A stretch of 64,000 bases of DNA from Sipunculus nudus (lineage: Eukaryota; Annelida; Sipuncula; Golfingiida; Sipunculidae). Position 1 is the first letter of the stretch. Each line of letters begins with the position of its first letter. Below the pieces are notes generated by a model. That model ran no database searches. It worked only from the letters and a program-made list of their open reading frames with translations, and was not told the origin of the DNA. Positions 9,720-18,640 of this stretch are shown here, piece after piece. The position numbers were made by a program, and so were the translations under genes. The DNA lies in assembly GCA_026874595.1 (NCBI GenBank), contig JAPPUL010000069.1:560001-624000 (forward strand), given 5' to 3'.

Positions 9720-10595
9720 ATGAAGTATGCATTTTACCCGGGCTGCGTAGCCAAAGGAGCCTGTCCCGAGCTTAAGATGGCAATGGTTGAGACTGCAAAG
9801 GCACTTGGGATTGAGCTTGTTGAGTTAACCGAGGCGGCCTGTACGGGAGCAGGAGTAATAAGTGAGCATAATCCTTATGTTGCAGACACATTAAATGCGC
9901 GTACATTTGCAATGGCAGAGAAACTGAACTTACCCTTGCTAAACATATGTAGTACATGTCAGGGGAATATGAGTGAAACACAGAAAAACTTAGAGGACAC
10001 CAAAAGGCTTAATATAATTAATGAATCGCTAAGAGAAGAAAATCTTAAATATACAGGCAATGTAGTTGTAAAAAACTTCCTGTGGGTCCTGGTAGAAGAT
10101 TTAGGACTTGATAAGCTTAAAGGCCTTGTAAAAAGGCCTTTAGAAGGACTTAGAATAGCTCCTTTTTATGGTTGCTATATCCTTCGTCCTGTAAATACCT
10201 TAAATATATCTAAAAACCAGCCACGAGATACATATCTTGAAAAGATAATTAATACCTTATCAGGCGAGGTAGTTGATTACTCAGGAAAAGACAAATGTTG
10301 TGGCTTCCCGATACAATCGATGAATAAAACCAATTCTTTTACTATGTCGGGTAATCATATTACTGAAGCGCATCAAGAAGGGGCTAATTGCATGGTTACG
10401 CCATGTCCTTTATGCCATCTTAATTTGGATGCTAATCAAGTTGAGGCGACAAAGCTAGTAGGGCATGAGGAGATTGATCTTCCTGTATTTCATTTGCCAC
10501 AGATGGTTGGACTTGCTTTGGGTATTGAGCCTGATAAACTTGGTTTACAGAAAAATATTGTCGACACTACTTCTGTCGTTGCGGCTGTTACTTAA
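9720..10595 (+). CDS. Complex II subunit SdhE/HdrB-like, CCG-domain protein
   Basis: About 291 residues, soluble, with two cysteine-rich CCG-type domains: an N-terminal one with YPGC, ACTGAG and CSTCQGN, and a C-terminal one with YGCYILRP, KCCGFP and CPLCHLN. This family (heterodisulfide reductase subunit B-like) replaces cytochrome b anchors in the SdhABE type of complex II found in some archaea, Campylobacterota and others, probably binding a special [4Fe-4S] centre and linking to quinone. AAGGAG eight bases upstream fixes ATG 9720 over an in-frame GTG at 9711 that overlaps this site. The first domain has CTG where the second has CCG. An inverted repeat lies inside the gene at 10119-10141. 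Confidence 0.88.
   Translation: MKYAFYPGCVAKGACPELKMAMVETAKALGIELVELTEAACTGAGVISEHNPYVADTLNARTFAMAEKLNLPLLNICSTCQGNMSETQKNLEDTKRLNIINESLREENLKYTGNVVVKNFLWVLVEDLGLDKLKGLVKRPLEGLRIAPFYGCYILRPVNTLNISKNQPRDTYLEKIINTLSGEVVDYSGKDKCCGFPIQSMNKTNSFTMSGNHITEAHQEGANCMVTPCPLCHLNLDANQVEATKLVGHEEIDLPVFHLPQMVGLALGIEPDKLGLQKNIVDTTSVVAAVT
10119..10141 (+). other. Perfect 9-bp inverted repeat inside the sdhE-like gene
   Basis: AAAGGCCTT, five-base loop GTAAA, then AAGGCCTTT, all within coding sequence. RNA from either strand could fold it. No T-run follows, so it is not an intrinsic terminator. Confidence 0.4.
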
Positions 10596-10619
10596 TCTTT
10601 TTTTCAGCTTCTTATAATG

Positions 10620-11336
10620 TCACAGCGTTGCAAGCCTTTCTGGCAGCTCTTGCATTGTGCTTATTTGCATGTCTTTTGTTACCACAATATCGTCGTATTC
10701 GCCATGCCCATATGTACAATGAATAAATCTACAACCCAACTTTATAGCCGCTTCTAAATCCGACTCTCGATCTCCTATCATTATACTCTTTTCCCTATCT
10801 AGTTTATATAGTTCTTTATATCTTAAAAGGATATCTCCTTTGTCAAAAATACTTTCGTTATCTATTACCTCAACCTTACCAAATAAACTCTTTAATCCAT
10901 ACGTTGTTAATATTGTTTCTATATACTCTAAAGTTCCGTTTGAGGCTATGTATAACTTCTTAGCACTCTTATACAAGGCTTTTATTACCAGCTCGACTCC
11001 TTTGTATAATATCCCCTCCCGACTCTTTATTGCATTTATAAATTCAACATGTACATAATTCCTAATCTTTTCTCGCTCTGAGGATACTAGCTTCGGGAAT
11101 AATATACGGTATATTTCTTCTACCGGATAGCCAACCACTTCAAGCATCTTTTCTTTACTTGGCACCTTTAACCACATGTATTCTATGTTTTTATTCTTAA
11201 AGTTATTTATACCTCGCTCATATGCTTTGTAGATTAGCTTCTCTGATGAGTATAATGTCCCATCCATATCAAAAAATATATTCTCTACTCTTAGTCCCAT
11301 TTCTATCCACTTGTTTTCATTCCGATTACTTAACAT
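10620..11336 (-). CDS. HAD-superfamily phosphatase (pyrimidine 5'-nucleotidase/phosphoglycolate phosphatase-like)
   Basis: A 238-residue soluble hydrolase. HAD motif I is FFDMDGTLYSS (Asp23 and Asp25), motif II is ASNGT, the conserved lysine is around KGDILLRYKEL, and motif IV is MIGDRESDLEAA. The helical cap lies between motifs I and II. DMDGTLY followed by a four-helix cap is typical of the SDT1/SSM1-like nucleotidases, but phosphoglycolate phosphatase-like activity is equally possible. The start overlaps the end of the upstream gene by 11 bp, and GAGGAAAGG in that gene's last codons provides the ribosome-binding site, so the two are probably translationally coupled. It converges with the sdh operon, with only 24 bp between stops. 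Confidence 0.8.
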   Translation of the reverse strand: MLSNRNENKWIEMGLRVENIFFDMDGTLYSSEKLIYKAYERGINNFKNKNIEYMWLKVPSKEKMLEVVGYPVEEIYRILFPKLVSSEREKIRNYVHVEFINAIKSREGILYKGVELVIKALYKSAKKLYIASNGTLEYIETILTTYGLKSLFGKVEVIDNESIFDKGDILLRYKELYKLDREKSIMIGDRESDLEAAIKLGCRFIHCTYGHGEYDDIVVTKDMQISTMQELPERLATL

Positions 11337-13374
11337 TAACCTTTCCTCTTCTTCCTACTCTTTTCTTTCTACCCTGCTCCGTCTTCTCAAGTATTAGCAT
11401 CTCTTTCTCATACTTTAGTATCTTTTTAAGGCCTTCTTTAAATATTTTATACTCTGATTTATTTATTACTGGCCTTTTTAACTTGAATTCTCTTTTGTAG
11501 ATTAGTTTATTACTCCCTTTTATTTTATAGCTCCTACTATAAAATAAATGCTCGTCCTCATATCTTAGCGCTTTTGGATGCACTCTTATAATGTGTCCTT
11601 TCGCATAGTTTATTACATATTCTTTCCTTAATACAAATATTTGTCCATACACTACATTTCTATGTTCTCGCTTTATATCAAAATTTAAACCCTCTATATA
11701 CTCTTTTCTACTCAGATTTATATTTATACTTACTCGTTTAGCATCTTTTAAGCTGCTTTTTGTTTTTACCTTGTATTTAAAAGGTTTTGTTAAGTCAAGT
11801 GGTTCTACTGTCTCAAATCTTAAAACCTTATCTCCTAATGCCCTATCACTCTCCGCTAATTTTATATGTATTTCCTTATAATTATCTTCTAGGCTTTTTA
11901 ATGTGTCTTTATATTTTATCTTTGCCATCTCAAGCCGTTCTTTTGTTTCGTAAGACCCCTTCGGTTCATATTCCGTCTCGTAATATATTACATCTGATAA
12001 TACATTAACTTGACCCCTCTCTAATAACTTGTTATCTGCACCGCTTTGTACTACTTTTTGCAATAGCTCTTTAGCCTTGCCACCTTCTAAGCCTAACAAT
12101 AGGTATACTTTACGTCCGTATAGTTTAGACGGTAAATTGCCATATCGCACCAAAACCGATTGTGGATCCATATATACGTATTTACCGCCCCCTTTATCTA
12201 TTGCTACTACCAATGTGTCTATATCATTTAATGATACTACTTCTTCATCAAGACTCGACTTCGTGCTCGTTAAGCCTATATATACTTTGAAACCTGCCTC
12301 TTTTAATAGACTATACAAAAGAAAGGCTTTGTCTTTTATATCTCCATAGCCATTCATAAGCACTTCATCAGGATTACTTGGACGCAATCTACCAAAGCTA
12401 AAGGGCAATAACACATTCTTTATGTTAGTCGGATTTGTTACGTGGTTATATATATATTCTGCTCCTGCATCGCCTCCTCTCCCTACATTTAATATATTAG
12501 CTTTTACAAAGCTTTTTGTCTTTGGGATATGTTTATATCTCCTGTATTCATAATTAAGACGCTTTGCTAAATTTCTTAAGCTTCCATTAAATGAAAATTT
12601 TATGCGGCCTCCATTCTCTTTTATGTCCCTTATATACCCTTCTCGCTTTACTTTCTTTATATCATCCGTTTCAAACACATAATGTTTATAACGTTTTCCT
12701 GCATATATAGTCGGTTTGTAACTTGTTCCCTCCCCTTTGTAAAATAACTTGATATTCTTTCCCCTCGGAACAATTAATACATATTTCCTCTTTCCCACAT
12801 ACTCATAATCCCATAAATAAAAATCTCCTCCCTCAAGACCTCTATAGTCCAACTCCATCTCATATCTTATGTTTATCGTTGCGCCCCTGGGAACTCCCAA
12901 AAACCTAAGTGAAACTACTTTTACATCTTCGTATAACCTCGCGTTTAATAAATCTTTCTCAAACATATTTCTACTTTCTATCTCTGCTATCCGCTTATTT
13001 CCATATCCATCTATAATATAGGCTTCTACATGTCTTAGCTTCTCACGTCCCACTAGGTAGGTTATTAGGGTGTTTGCATTTGTCTTGTCTTTTAATACTT
13101 TCGTTATTTGATGAGATTGCATTATTAGCTTCTTAGCTCTTCCTTCCGGTAGGTAGTATATCACCTTGTCAAGCAGTATCTCTACGTTCCCATCAACAGC
13201 GCTTTCTACACCCGCACCTAACTGCTTGCCTCCTCCCAATACACGCTTATAATCTACTTTCGTTATACCATCTTCATAAAATCTAAACTCTCCGCTGCCT
13301 ATCTTATAATTACATCCTAGCAATAAAAATACTTTTAGCAATAGTATAACTATTATATCTATCTTCATTCTCAT
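11326..13374 (-). CDS. DUF3857/transglutaminase-like lipoprotein, probably catalytically inactive
   Basis: A 682-residue exported protein with a lipoprotein signal (LLKVFLLLGC, lipid cysteine near residue 21). A beta-rich DUF3857-like region spans about residues 60-260, followed by a transglutaminase-like region around 320-440. In active members the second region has GDCKDKA with the catalytic Cys and a later His; here the aligned segment reads GYGDIKDKAFLLYSLLKEAG, with Ile instead of Cys, and LNDIDTLVVAID, without His. The Asp segment (YVYMDPQS) is kept. It is therefore probably a binding or scaffold protein. The C-terminal 60 residues are highly basic. It is coupled to the HAD gene downstream. 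Function is unknown. Confidence 0.7.
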   Translation of the reverse strand: MRMKIDIIVILLLKVFLLLGCNYKIGSGEFRFYEDGITKVDYKRVLGGGKQLGAGVESAVDGNVEILLDKVIYYLPEGRAKKLIMQSHQITKVLKDKTNANTLITYLVGREKLRHVEAYIIDGYGNKRIAEIESRNMFEKDLLNARLYEDVKVVSLRFLGVPRGATINIRYEMELDYRGLEGGDFYLWDYEYVGKRKYVLIVPRGKNIKLFYKGEGTSYKPTIYAGKRYKHYVFETDDIKKVKREGYIRDIKENGGRIKFSFNGSLRNLAKRLNYEYRRYKHIPKTKSFVKANILNVGRGGDAGAEYIYNHVTNPTNIKNVLLPFSFGRLRPSNPDEVLMNGYGDIKDKAFLLYSLLKEAGFKVYIGLTSTKSSLDEEVVSLNDIDTLVVAIDKGGGKYVYMDPQSVLVRYGNLPSKLYGRKVYLLLGLEGGKAKELLQKVVQSGADNKLLERGQVNVLSDVIYYETEYEPKGSYETKERLEMAKIKYKDTLKSLEDNYKEIHIKLAESDRALGDKVLRFETVEPLDLTKPFKYKVKTKSSLKDAKRVSININLSRKEYIEGLNFDIKREHRNVVYGQIFVLRKEYVINYAKGHIIRVHPKALRYEDEHLFYSRSYKIKGSNKLIYKREFKLKRPVINKSEYKIFKEGLKKILKYEKEMLILEKTEQGRKKRVGRRGKVNVK

Positions 13375-13469
13375 GCAAATACTTCGTTTTCTACTTCCTT
13401 TAATTAGATATATTAACTATATTATATTCCTTGTGTCCACTTTCTATAGCCTTTTTCATTAAAAACATT

Positions 13470-14690
13470 ATGACAAAACAAAAAGATATACATATATATT
13501 CAGTAAGCTCGCTTTCTAATGAGATTAAGTCTTTAATAGAATCTGAATTTAAAGATATTTGGGTCTTAGGGCAAATATCTAATTTCAAAAAACACTCCCC
13601 TAGCGGACATCGGTATTTCTCTTTGAAAGACCAAAACTCCATAATTAATTGTATTTTGTTCAAATCTTATGCCTCTAAAATAAAATTCTCTCTTGAAAAT
13701 GGCCTTAATGTAAGATTACGGGGCAGTTTATCTTTATACTCAAAACGTGGTGAATATCAAATTATTGTTTCAAGCATTAAACCCGAAGGCATCGGTGAGC
13801 TACAGCTTGCTTTTGAACAATTAAAACAAAAGCTTTTTAAAGAAGGGCTTTTTAATCAAGAATTTAAAAAACCTATCCCAACTCTCCCAAAACGTTTGGG
13901 GGTTATAACCTCTCCGACCGGTGCTGCCATTAGAGATATTTTAAGCGTTTGTAAACGGCGTTTTGACTCTATGGACATCGTTATATATCCGGTTCTTGCT
14001 CAAGGCGATTATGCTCATAGTGAAATTGTCAATGCGATTAGACTTGCTGATCATATGAAGCTTGTTGATACCTTGATTGTCGGACGCGGTGGAGGCTCTA
14101 TCGAGGACCTTTGGGCTTTTAACGAAGAGCTGGTTGCTCGGGCTATTTTTAATTGCTCTATTCCTATTATTTCTGCCGTTGGGCATGAGATCGATTTTAC
14201 CATATCTGATTATGTTGCCGACTTAAGAGCACCAACTCCTTCGGCCGCGGCTGAGCTTGCTTTGCCTAATAAAAATGACCTCATTTATACCTCTTCTTTA
14301 GCATACCAACGTTTAAATAAACAGATTGAACTTATTTTTAAGCAGTTAAAGGACAAAATGGCTTTCTACAAAGAAGACTTTTTTTTACGTTTGGCTTTTA
14401 ATACCGTTAATAAACATAAATTGCAGACTGATTACGCCATAAAAAACTTAAACTCTAGTATCAAAGACACTTTATCAGCTTATAACAGTAAGTTTAATAC
14501 TCTTTACAAAACTATAAAATCTCTAAGCCCCAAAGATATTCTAAAACGTGGCTATTCCATAGTCTATAAAGACAACGGTAATAAAAACACTATCAAAAAA
14601 ACCATAATTAAAGACCATTCTACATTAAAATCTAACGACAACATTAATATCAAGTTTAGTACAGGTACCAAAAAAGCCACCGTTAAATAA
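13470..14690 (+). CDS. xseA: Exodeoxyribonuclease VII large subunit
   Basis: About 406 residues. An N-terminal OB-fold (residues about 10-105, IWVLGQISNFKKHSPSGHRYFSLKD) is followed by the catalytic domain with RLGVITSPTGAAIRDIL, GRGGGSIEDLWAFNEE, SAVGHEIDFTI and DLRAPTPSAAAELA, all hallmarks of XseA, and a coiled-coil C-terminus. With XseB it degrades single-stranded DNA. I start at ATG 13470 because it gives the usual N-terminus; an in-frame TTG at 13431 would add 13 unrelated residues. No clear ribosome-binding site is seen. I see no xseB downstream: the next gene is convergent. The last codon and stop are tandemly duplicated (13 bp, 14685-14710). Confidence 0.93.
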   Translation: MTKQKDIHIYSVSSLSNEIKSLIESEFKDIWVLGQISNFKKHSPSGHRYFSLKDQNSIINCILFKSYASKIKFSLENGLNVRLRGSLSLYSKRGEYQIIVSSIKPEGIGELQLAFEQLKQKLFKEGLFNQEFKKPIPTLPKRLGVITSPTGAAIRDILSVCKRRFDSMDIVIYPVLAQGDYAHSEIVNAIRLADHMKLVDTLIVGRGGGSIEDLWAFNEELVARAIFNCSIPIISAVGHEIDFTISDYVADLRAPTPSAAAELALPNKNDLIYTSSLAYQRLNKQIELIFKQLKDKMAFYKEDFFLRLAFNTVNKHKLQTDYAIKNLNSSIKDTLSAYNSKFNTLYKTIKSLSPKDILKRGYSIVYKDNGNKNTIKKTIIKDHSTLKSNDNINIKFSTGTKKATVK

Positions 14691-14710
14691 TACATCTAAA
14701 TAATACATCC
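14685..14710. repeat. 13-bp tandem duplication at the xseA stop codon
   Basis: AAATAATACATCT and AAATAATACATCC in tandem; the first copy starts at the last lysine codon and contains the TAA stop. Confidence 0.8.
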
Positions 14711-14764
14711 ATATCTAGAAAACCACGTATAGCAACTCTTGTAACTCTTATATAGAATAGCTTT

Positions 14765-17221
14765 TTAGCTTGCTCTTTTGCCTTTCCATAATAATCTATA
14801 TAACTTACTCTCTATAAAAGCATCAACCAACTCCCCATCTATATGATTTGACTTAACCTCATATTTTAAGATGTCTAATGCCTCGCTATATCTTAAGCTC
14901 TTTTTGTAAGGCCTGTCACGGGCAACTAAGGCATCATATATATCTGTTACCGTCATTACCTTCGCTTGTAATGGAATCTCAGTATCATTTAAGCCCCGTG
15001 GGTAGCCTTTACCATTTAATCTCTCATGATGAGCGTAGGCTATCTTTGGCAGATTCTTTAATTCCTTTGTCCAAGGTATTGTCCTCAAAAACTCAAACGT
15101 ATGGGTTACGTGCTTTTGTATCTCCTCTCGTTCACTATCTAGTAAGGTTCCACTCTTTATTAAAAGCGCTTTTGCCTCTTCTTCTGTTATATAACTTTTT
15201 GTTTCATCGTTTATATCTAAATAATTCTTACCTAAGATATTACTTATTATTTCTGCAGTCTTTTTTTCTATCACTAAAGGATCATTTGCTCTCAATAGCA
15301 TCTTAAGAAGATTATCTACATCTTTAAACTCCTTTGTTACGCGAAGTTTCTCCTTCAACATGAATTCCTCAAAACCCTCATTCCCATGCAACTTTAGATA
15401 TTCTATCTTCCTATTTGCACTCTCGTATTGTAAGGTCCGTTTTATAAAATTAAATCTAGCAACTACTAAGTCAAGTTCATGGTTATATAACTTCTTCGCC
15501 TTAACTAGTACACTCTCTCTTATGCCTACTTTCCCAAAATCATGCAAAAGTGAGGCGTACCTAAGCTCCGTTAACTGTTGTTCATTAAACCCTATATTTG
15601 CCCATTTGCCCTTACTTATCTTATTCACTACCTTCGCAAGCTCTACTGTATATATTGCAACGCGCTCTGAGTGCCCGGACGTTGTCGGGTCTCGGGACTC
15701 TATTGCTGTTACTGATGCCCTTACAAAACCTTCAAGCATTTTTTGTATGTCGTGATATAATATATTATTCTCTATCGCTACCGCTGCTTGCCCTGCTATT
15801 GCTACTATCAAATCTTCATCATGCTTTAAATAAGATATCACAAAACGATCTACATTAGTTCTATCTAGCACTATCCCTGTTGAAAGCTTTTTATTTATTA
15901 GCTGTATTACTCCTATTACATCCCCTCTTTGATTTGTCATCGGGACTACTAGCATTGACTTCGTTTTATAATTATAGGCTTTGTCGTATTCTAAGTTTAA
16001 CTTGTAATCTCGCTTCTCATCCACTTTATAGGCATCTGATATGTTTAATATCTCTTTTGTAAGTCCAACATAGCCGCTTATACTATTTTTATCTAGTGGT
16101 ATGTAGGATGCTTCCTCCGTAAGCATTAATGATGAAAAGGCAAACCTTAGCACTTTCAAGTCCCCTAGATTCTCTACTATGTATATTGTCCCGCAATCAC
16201 TCTCTGTTAGCTCTATACTCTTATCTAAGATGAACTTTAAAAGCTTTAAATGCTCTCGCTCCATAAGCAGTGCCTTGCCTATCTTTGCAAATTCCACGAT
16301 CTCATCTTCTCGTGCTTCTCTTTCCATCCGCTTTATCAATAACCCTATGTAGGGTAGCAACATGTTTATTAGACTTATATCTCTAGATGTGAAAACTCTC
16401 CTCTCACCTAAGCTTTCTTCCTTATCTATTACCTCTAAAATGCCTTGTATATCCCCTCCTGTTTGAATTATTGGCGCTACAACTAATCCTTCTAATAAAG
16501 CTCTTAAACCTTCTGCCTCCTTATATCTTAACAAATCTTCTTTATCTATAATATTTACCGTCTCTCCCTCCTTTATCACTTGCCATAAAAGCGTTCCTTC
16601 ACGTATGTAATTATATGACGCCTCCGCCTTAGGGTATATTTGTTGGCTTACTAGTGCCTTATCTGCCCCTTGCAGCACATTCCGTATCACTAAGTTTTTA
16701 CAGCCTATTAAACTCTTTAAGTGCTTTACCACCTCTCCCAAAACTGTCTCCGCGCTCTTTGTGCTATACAATAACTTTAGAATATTACTTGCACCATCAA
16801 GTTGTTCTTCTTTTAACAATAATTCCTCATGCAAACTGCATACATCCTCTCCTTCCAATACCTTGTAGAGCTCTTGCATAAATAATTTAAACGTTTTTTT
16901 ATCTATTGGATATTTTAGCGGCTCTTTGTATATAAAAGAATCTATTTTTAATCTAGTTGGAGTAATATCCGCTTCATTATCCGCTTTTACTATCACAAAC
17001 TTTGTCGTCAATACATTATTTAAATACCTTTCGTAAAACTCTTTCATTCGTAAAACAGGATGTGTTGGCTCAACAAGAACTACGACTAACGCCTTCGTCT
17101 TTGGTAGCTCCTCATAGGCTTCTAGTATCCCAAAATCTATTTTATCTCTCTTTAAATATTGACCTTGCTCTTCTTTTACCAGATTATAATATTTTGCCGA
17201 TATTCGAAGTAGTTTTTTCAT
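14765..17221 (-). CDS. GAF-domain HD-GYP phosphodiesterase
   Basis: About 818 residues. An N-terminal segment of about 130 residues resembles a degenerate response-regulator fold; two GAF-like sensor domains follow (about 150-300 and 320-490), then an HD-GYP domain with SGHSERVA, LLHDFGKVGI (His-Asp metal pair) and AYAHHERLNGKGYPRGL near residue 745, and DIYDALVARDRPYK. HD-GYP proteins usually hydrolyse cyclic di-GMP (some cGAMP). About 100 residues between the HD and GYP segments form a helical insert. ATG 17221 is chosen because the frame begins MKKLLRISA; the in-frame TTG at 17239 overlaps duplicated leader copies. Three mini-ORFs lie directly upstream, each ending in an ATGA overlap with the next start. 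Confidence 0.85.
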   Translation of the reverse strand: MKKLLRISAKYYNLVKEEQGQYLKRDKIDFGILEAYEELPKTKALVVVLVEPTHPVLRMKEFYERYLNNVLTTKFVIVKADNEADITPTRLKIDSFIYKEPLKYPIDKKTFKLFMQELYKVLEGEDVCSLHEELLLKEEQLDGASNILKLLYSTKSAETVLGEVVKHLKSLIGCKNLVIRNVLQGADKALVSQQIYPKAEASYNYIREGTLLWQVIKEGETVNIIDKEDLLRYKEAEGLRALLEGLVVAPIIQTGGDIQGILEVIDKEESLGERRVFTSRDISLINMLLPYIGLLIKRMEREAREDEIVEFAKIGKALLMEREHLKLLKFILDKSIELTESDCGTIYIVENLGDLKVLRFAFSSLMLTEEASYIPLDKNSISGYVGLTKEILNISDAYKVDEKRDYKLNLEYDKAYNYKTKSMLVVPMTNQRGDVIGVIQLINKKLSTGIVLDRTNVDRFVISYLKHDEDLIVAIAGQAAVAIENNILYHDIQKMLEGFVRASVTAIESRDPTTSGHSERVAIYTVELAKVVNKISKGKWANIGFNEQQLTELRYASLLHDFGKVGIRESVLVKAKKLYNHELDLVVARFNFIKRTLQYESANRKIEYLKLHGNEGFEEFMLKEKLRVTKEFKDVDNLLKMLLRANDPLVIEKKTAEIISNILGKNYLDINDETKSYITEEEAKALLIKSGTLLDSEREEIQKHVTHTFEFLRTIPWTKELKNLPKIAYAHHERLNGKGYPRGLNDTEIPLQAKVMTVTDIYDALVARDRPYKKSLRYSEALDILKYEVKSNHIDGELVDAFIESKLYRLLWKGKRAS

Positions 17222-17269
17222 CGTAGTTTTTTCATCCAAGTAGCTTTTTCATCCAAGTAGCTTTTTCAT
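17218..17269 (-). repeat. Tandemly repeated start region forming three coupled mini-ORFs
   Basis: On the mRNA strand, ATG codons at 17269, 17252, 17235 and 17221 each begin near-copies of ATGAAAAAGCTAC. Spacings are 17, 17 and 14 bp, all equal to 2 modulo 3, so each of the first three frames (MKKLLG, MKKLLG, MKKLR) ends in a TGA overlapping the next ATG as ATGA. Only the last frame continues into the HD-GYP protein. GAAGG, six bases before the first ATG, is the best ribosome-binding site in the string. Confidence 0.75.
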
Positions 17270-17603
17270 CCAAAGCCTTCTTCTTTTTTTTTATCTTTTT
17301 TTATTACCTGTAATATCATAATTGCTTCTACTCGCCTTTACTAAACTCGTTTGTTTACTAAACACAATTATTATAAGGATTAGTTGTATATTAATTGAAA
17401 ACCTATTTTCTAGCTCAGTTTCTTAACTTATTCCATATTATAATATATCGAAAAGACATCCATTAAAAATATATATATATATCTTGTTTACTATATAAAA
17501 AGTTTATTAGTAATCTTCAAATATTAATTCAAATATTAATTCTTTGGTGTTTTTCAACAATGTATATTTTGTAACCAAATAAGCCTTTTGGCTTGGGGAT
17601 ATA
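17270..17603. other. Divergent intergenic region
   Basis: About 330 bp between the HD-GYP leader (-) and the moxR leader (+), very AT-rich, presumably holding promoters in both directions. A 12-bp tandem duplicate (CAAATATTAATT, 17518-17541) and a small hairpin AAGCC-TTTT-GGCTT (17581-17594), just before the moxR leader ORF, are visible. No gene was recognised. Confidence 0.5.
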
Positions 17604-17657
17604 ATGCTATTTTTTTTTATTCTTAGTTTTGAAAGGACTTACAAAAGCTTTTTATGA
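17604..17657 (+). CDS. Possible 17-codon leader ORF overlapping the moxR start (ATGA)
   Basis: ATG with GGGG five bases upstream opens a frame encoding the hydrophobic peptide MLFFFILSFERTYKSFL. Its TGA stop shares two bases with the moxR ATG. The only purine-rich site for moxR itself (AAAGGA) lies inside this frame, about 17 bases from the moxR start, too far to work well, so coupling is plausible. Confidence 0.35.
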   Translation: MLFFFILSFERTYKSFL

Positions 17658-18640
17658 ATGATTCAAATGCTTCTAGAAAATCTACTTCCGATAATGATAG
17701 CAAGAAGTCAAAAAAAGATAATAATAATAATTCTTGCTCTATAAACGGTATAAAAATTATTCTTGCCAAACCCGACTCCATTATCTCATCCGTTATCAGT
17801 TTACCTCGATTTCAAAAACAACTTGAGGCTTGTTGGCTAAAGCTTGATGAGTTAGACCTGCCCCTAACACCACGCATAATAGGTAATCCAGGTTCGGGTA
17901 AAACTTCTTTGGCTTATTCTGTTGCTAAAAAACTAAAACAAGATATCTTTGTCTTTCAATGTAGTGTCGACACTAGAGCTGAGGACCTTATAATTACTCC
18001 TGTGCTTGACCAAAATAAGAATATTCAATATCATGCCTCACCTTTGCTTAGTGCGTTTATTAGCGGCGGTATTTGTTTACTTGATGAGGCAAGCCGTATG
18101 AATGAAAAAGCTTGGGCATCTCTTGCTTCTATGTTAGATGAACGTAGAACTTTATACTCTTTAATTACAGGTATTAAAATACACGCTCATGATGACTTTA
18201 GATGCTGCGTTACCATGAATGATGATGCCTCCTCTTTTGAAGTCCCTGAATATATTATGTCGCGTTTGCAGCCTGTTATTAAAATGACTCCTCTTAACCA
18301 AAAAGAAGAACATAAGATACTTAAAGTTAATGTGCCATTTGCTCATGAGAAATTGATTGATAAAATGAGCTCATTCTTATATCATGTCCATCAGTTCGAC
18401 GAGCCCTTTTCTACTAAGGACGGTATTAATATTATTAAGTATGCTCAGCGGCTAATCACACTTGAAAACCAAAGCCTTGACAAGGCTCTTATTAAGTCAA
18501 TAGAACAAATACTTGGGACTGAGGCCGTTAACTATCTTAATCCTGACTATCAACCAAGCCTTAATATCATGAATGATATGTCAAGCGTTTGGGAGCATAA
18601 TTACATGGCTGAGAATGACGATGATAACGAGCTTGTTTAA
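17654..18640 (+). CDS. MoxR-family AAA+ ATPase
   Basis: A 328-residue ATPase. After a low-complexity, Asn/Lys/Ser-rich N-terminus of about 30 residues come Walker A GNPGSGKTS at 77-85, Walker B ICLLDEASRMNEKAW, the sensor-1-like segment CVTMNDD and the arginine-finger segment EYIMSRLQP. MoxR/CbbQ-type ATPases remodel or activate partner proteins, often a VWA-domain protein encoded next door. Here the overlapping downstream gene instead encodes a TraB/DUF5682-like protein, and no VWA gene is visible. The overlap of about 20 bp indicates translational coupling. Start chosen at ATG 17654; a short upstream ORF overlaps it. Confidence 0.8.
   Translation: MNDSNASRKSTSDNDSKKSKKDNNNNSCSINGIKIILAKPDSIISSVISLPRFQKQLEACWLKLDELDLPLTPRIIGNPGSGKTSLAYSVAKKLKQDIFVFQCSVDTRAEDLIITPVLDQNKNIQYHASPLLSAFISGGICLLDEASRMNEKAWASLASMLDERRTLYSLITGIKIHAHDDFRCCVTMNDDASSFEVPEYIMSRLQPVIKMTPLNQKEEHKILKVNVPFAHEKLIDKMSSFLYHVHQFDEPFSTKDGINIIKYAQRLITLENQSLDKALIKSIEQILGTEAVNYLNPDYQPSLNIMNDMSSVWEHNYMAENDDDNELV

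Noticed and set aside
13400-13663. Minus-strand 87-codon frame
   Set aside because: It is antisense to the conserved OB-fold of xseA.
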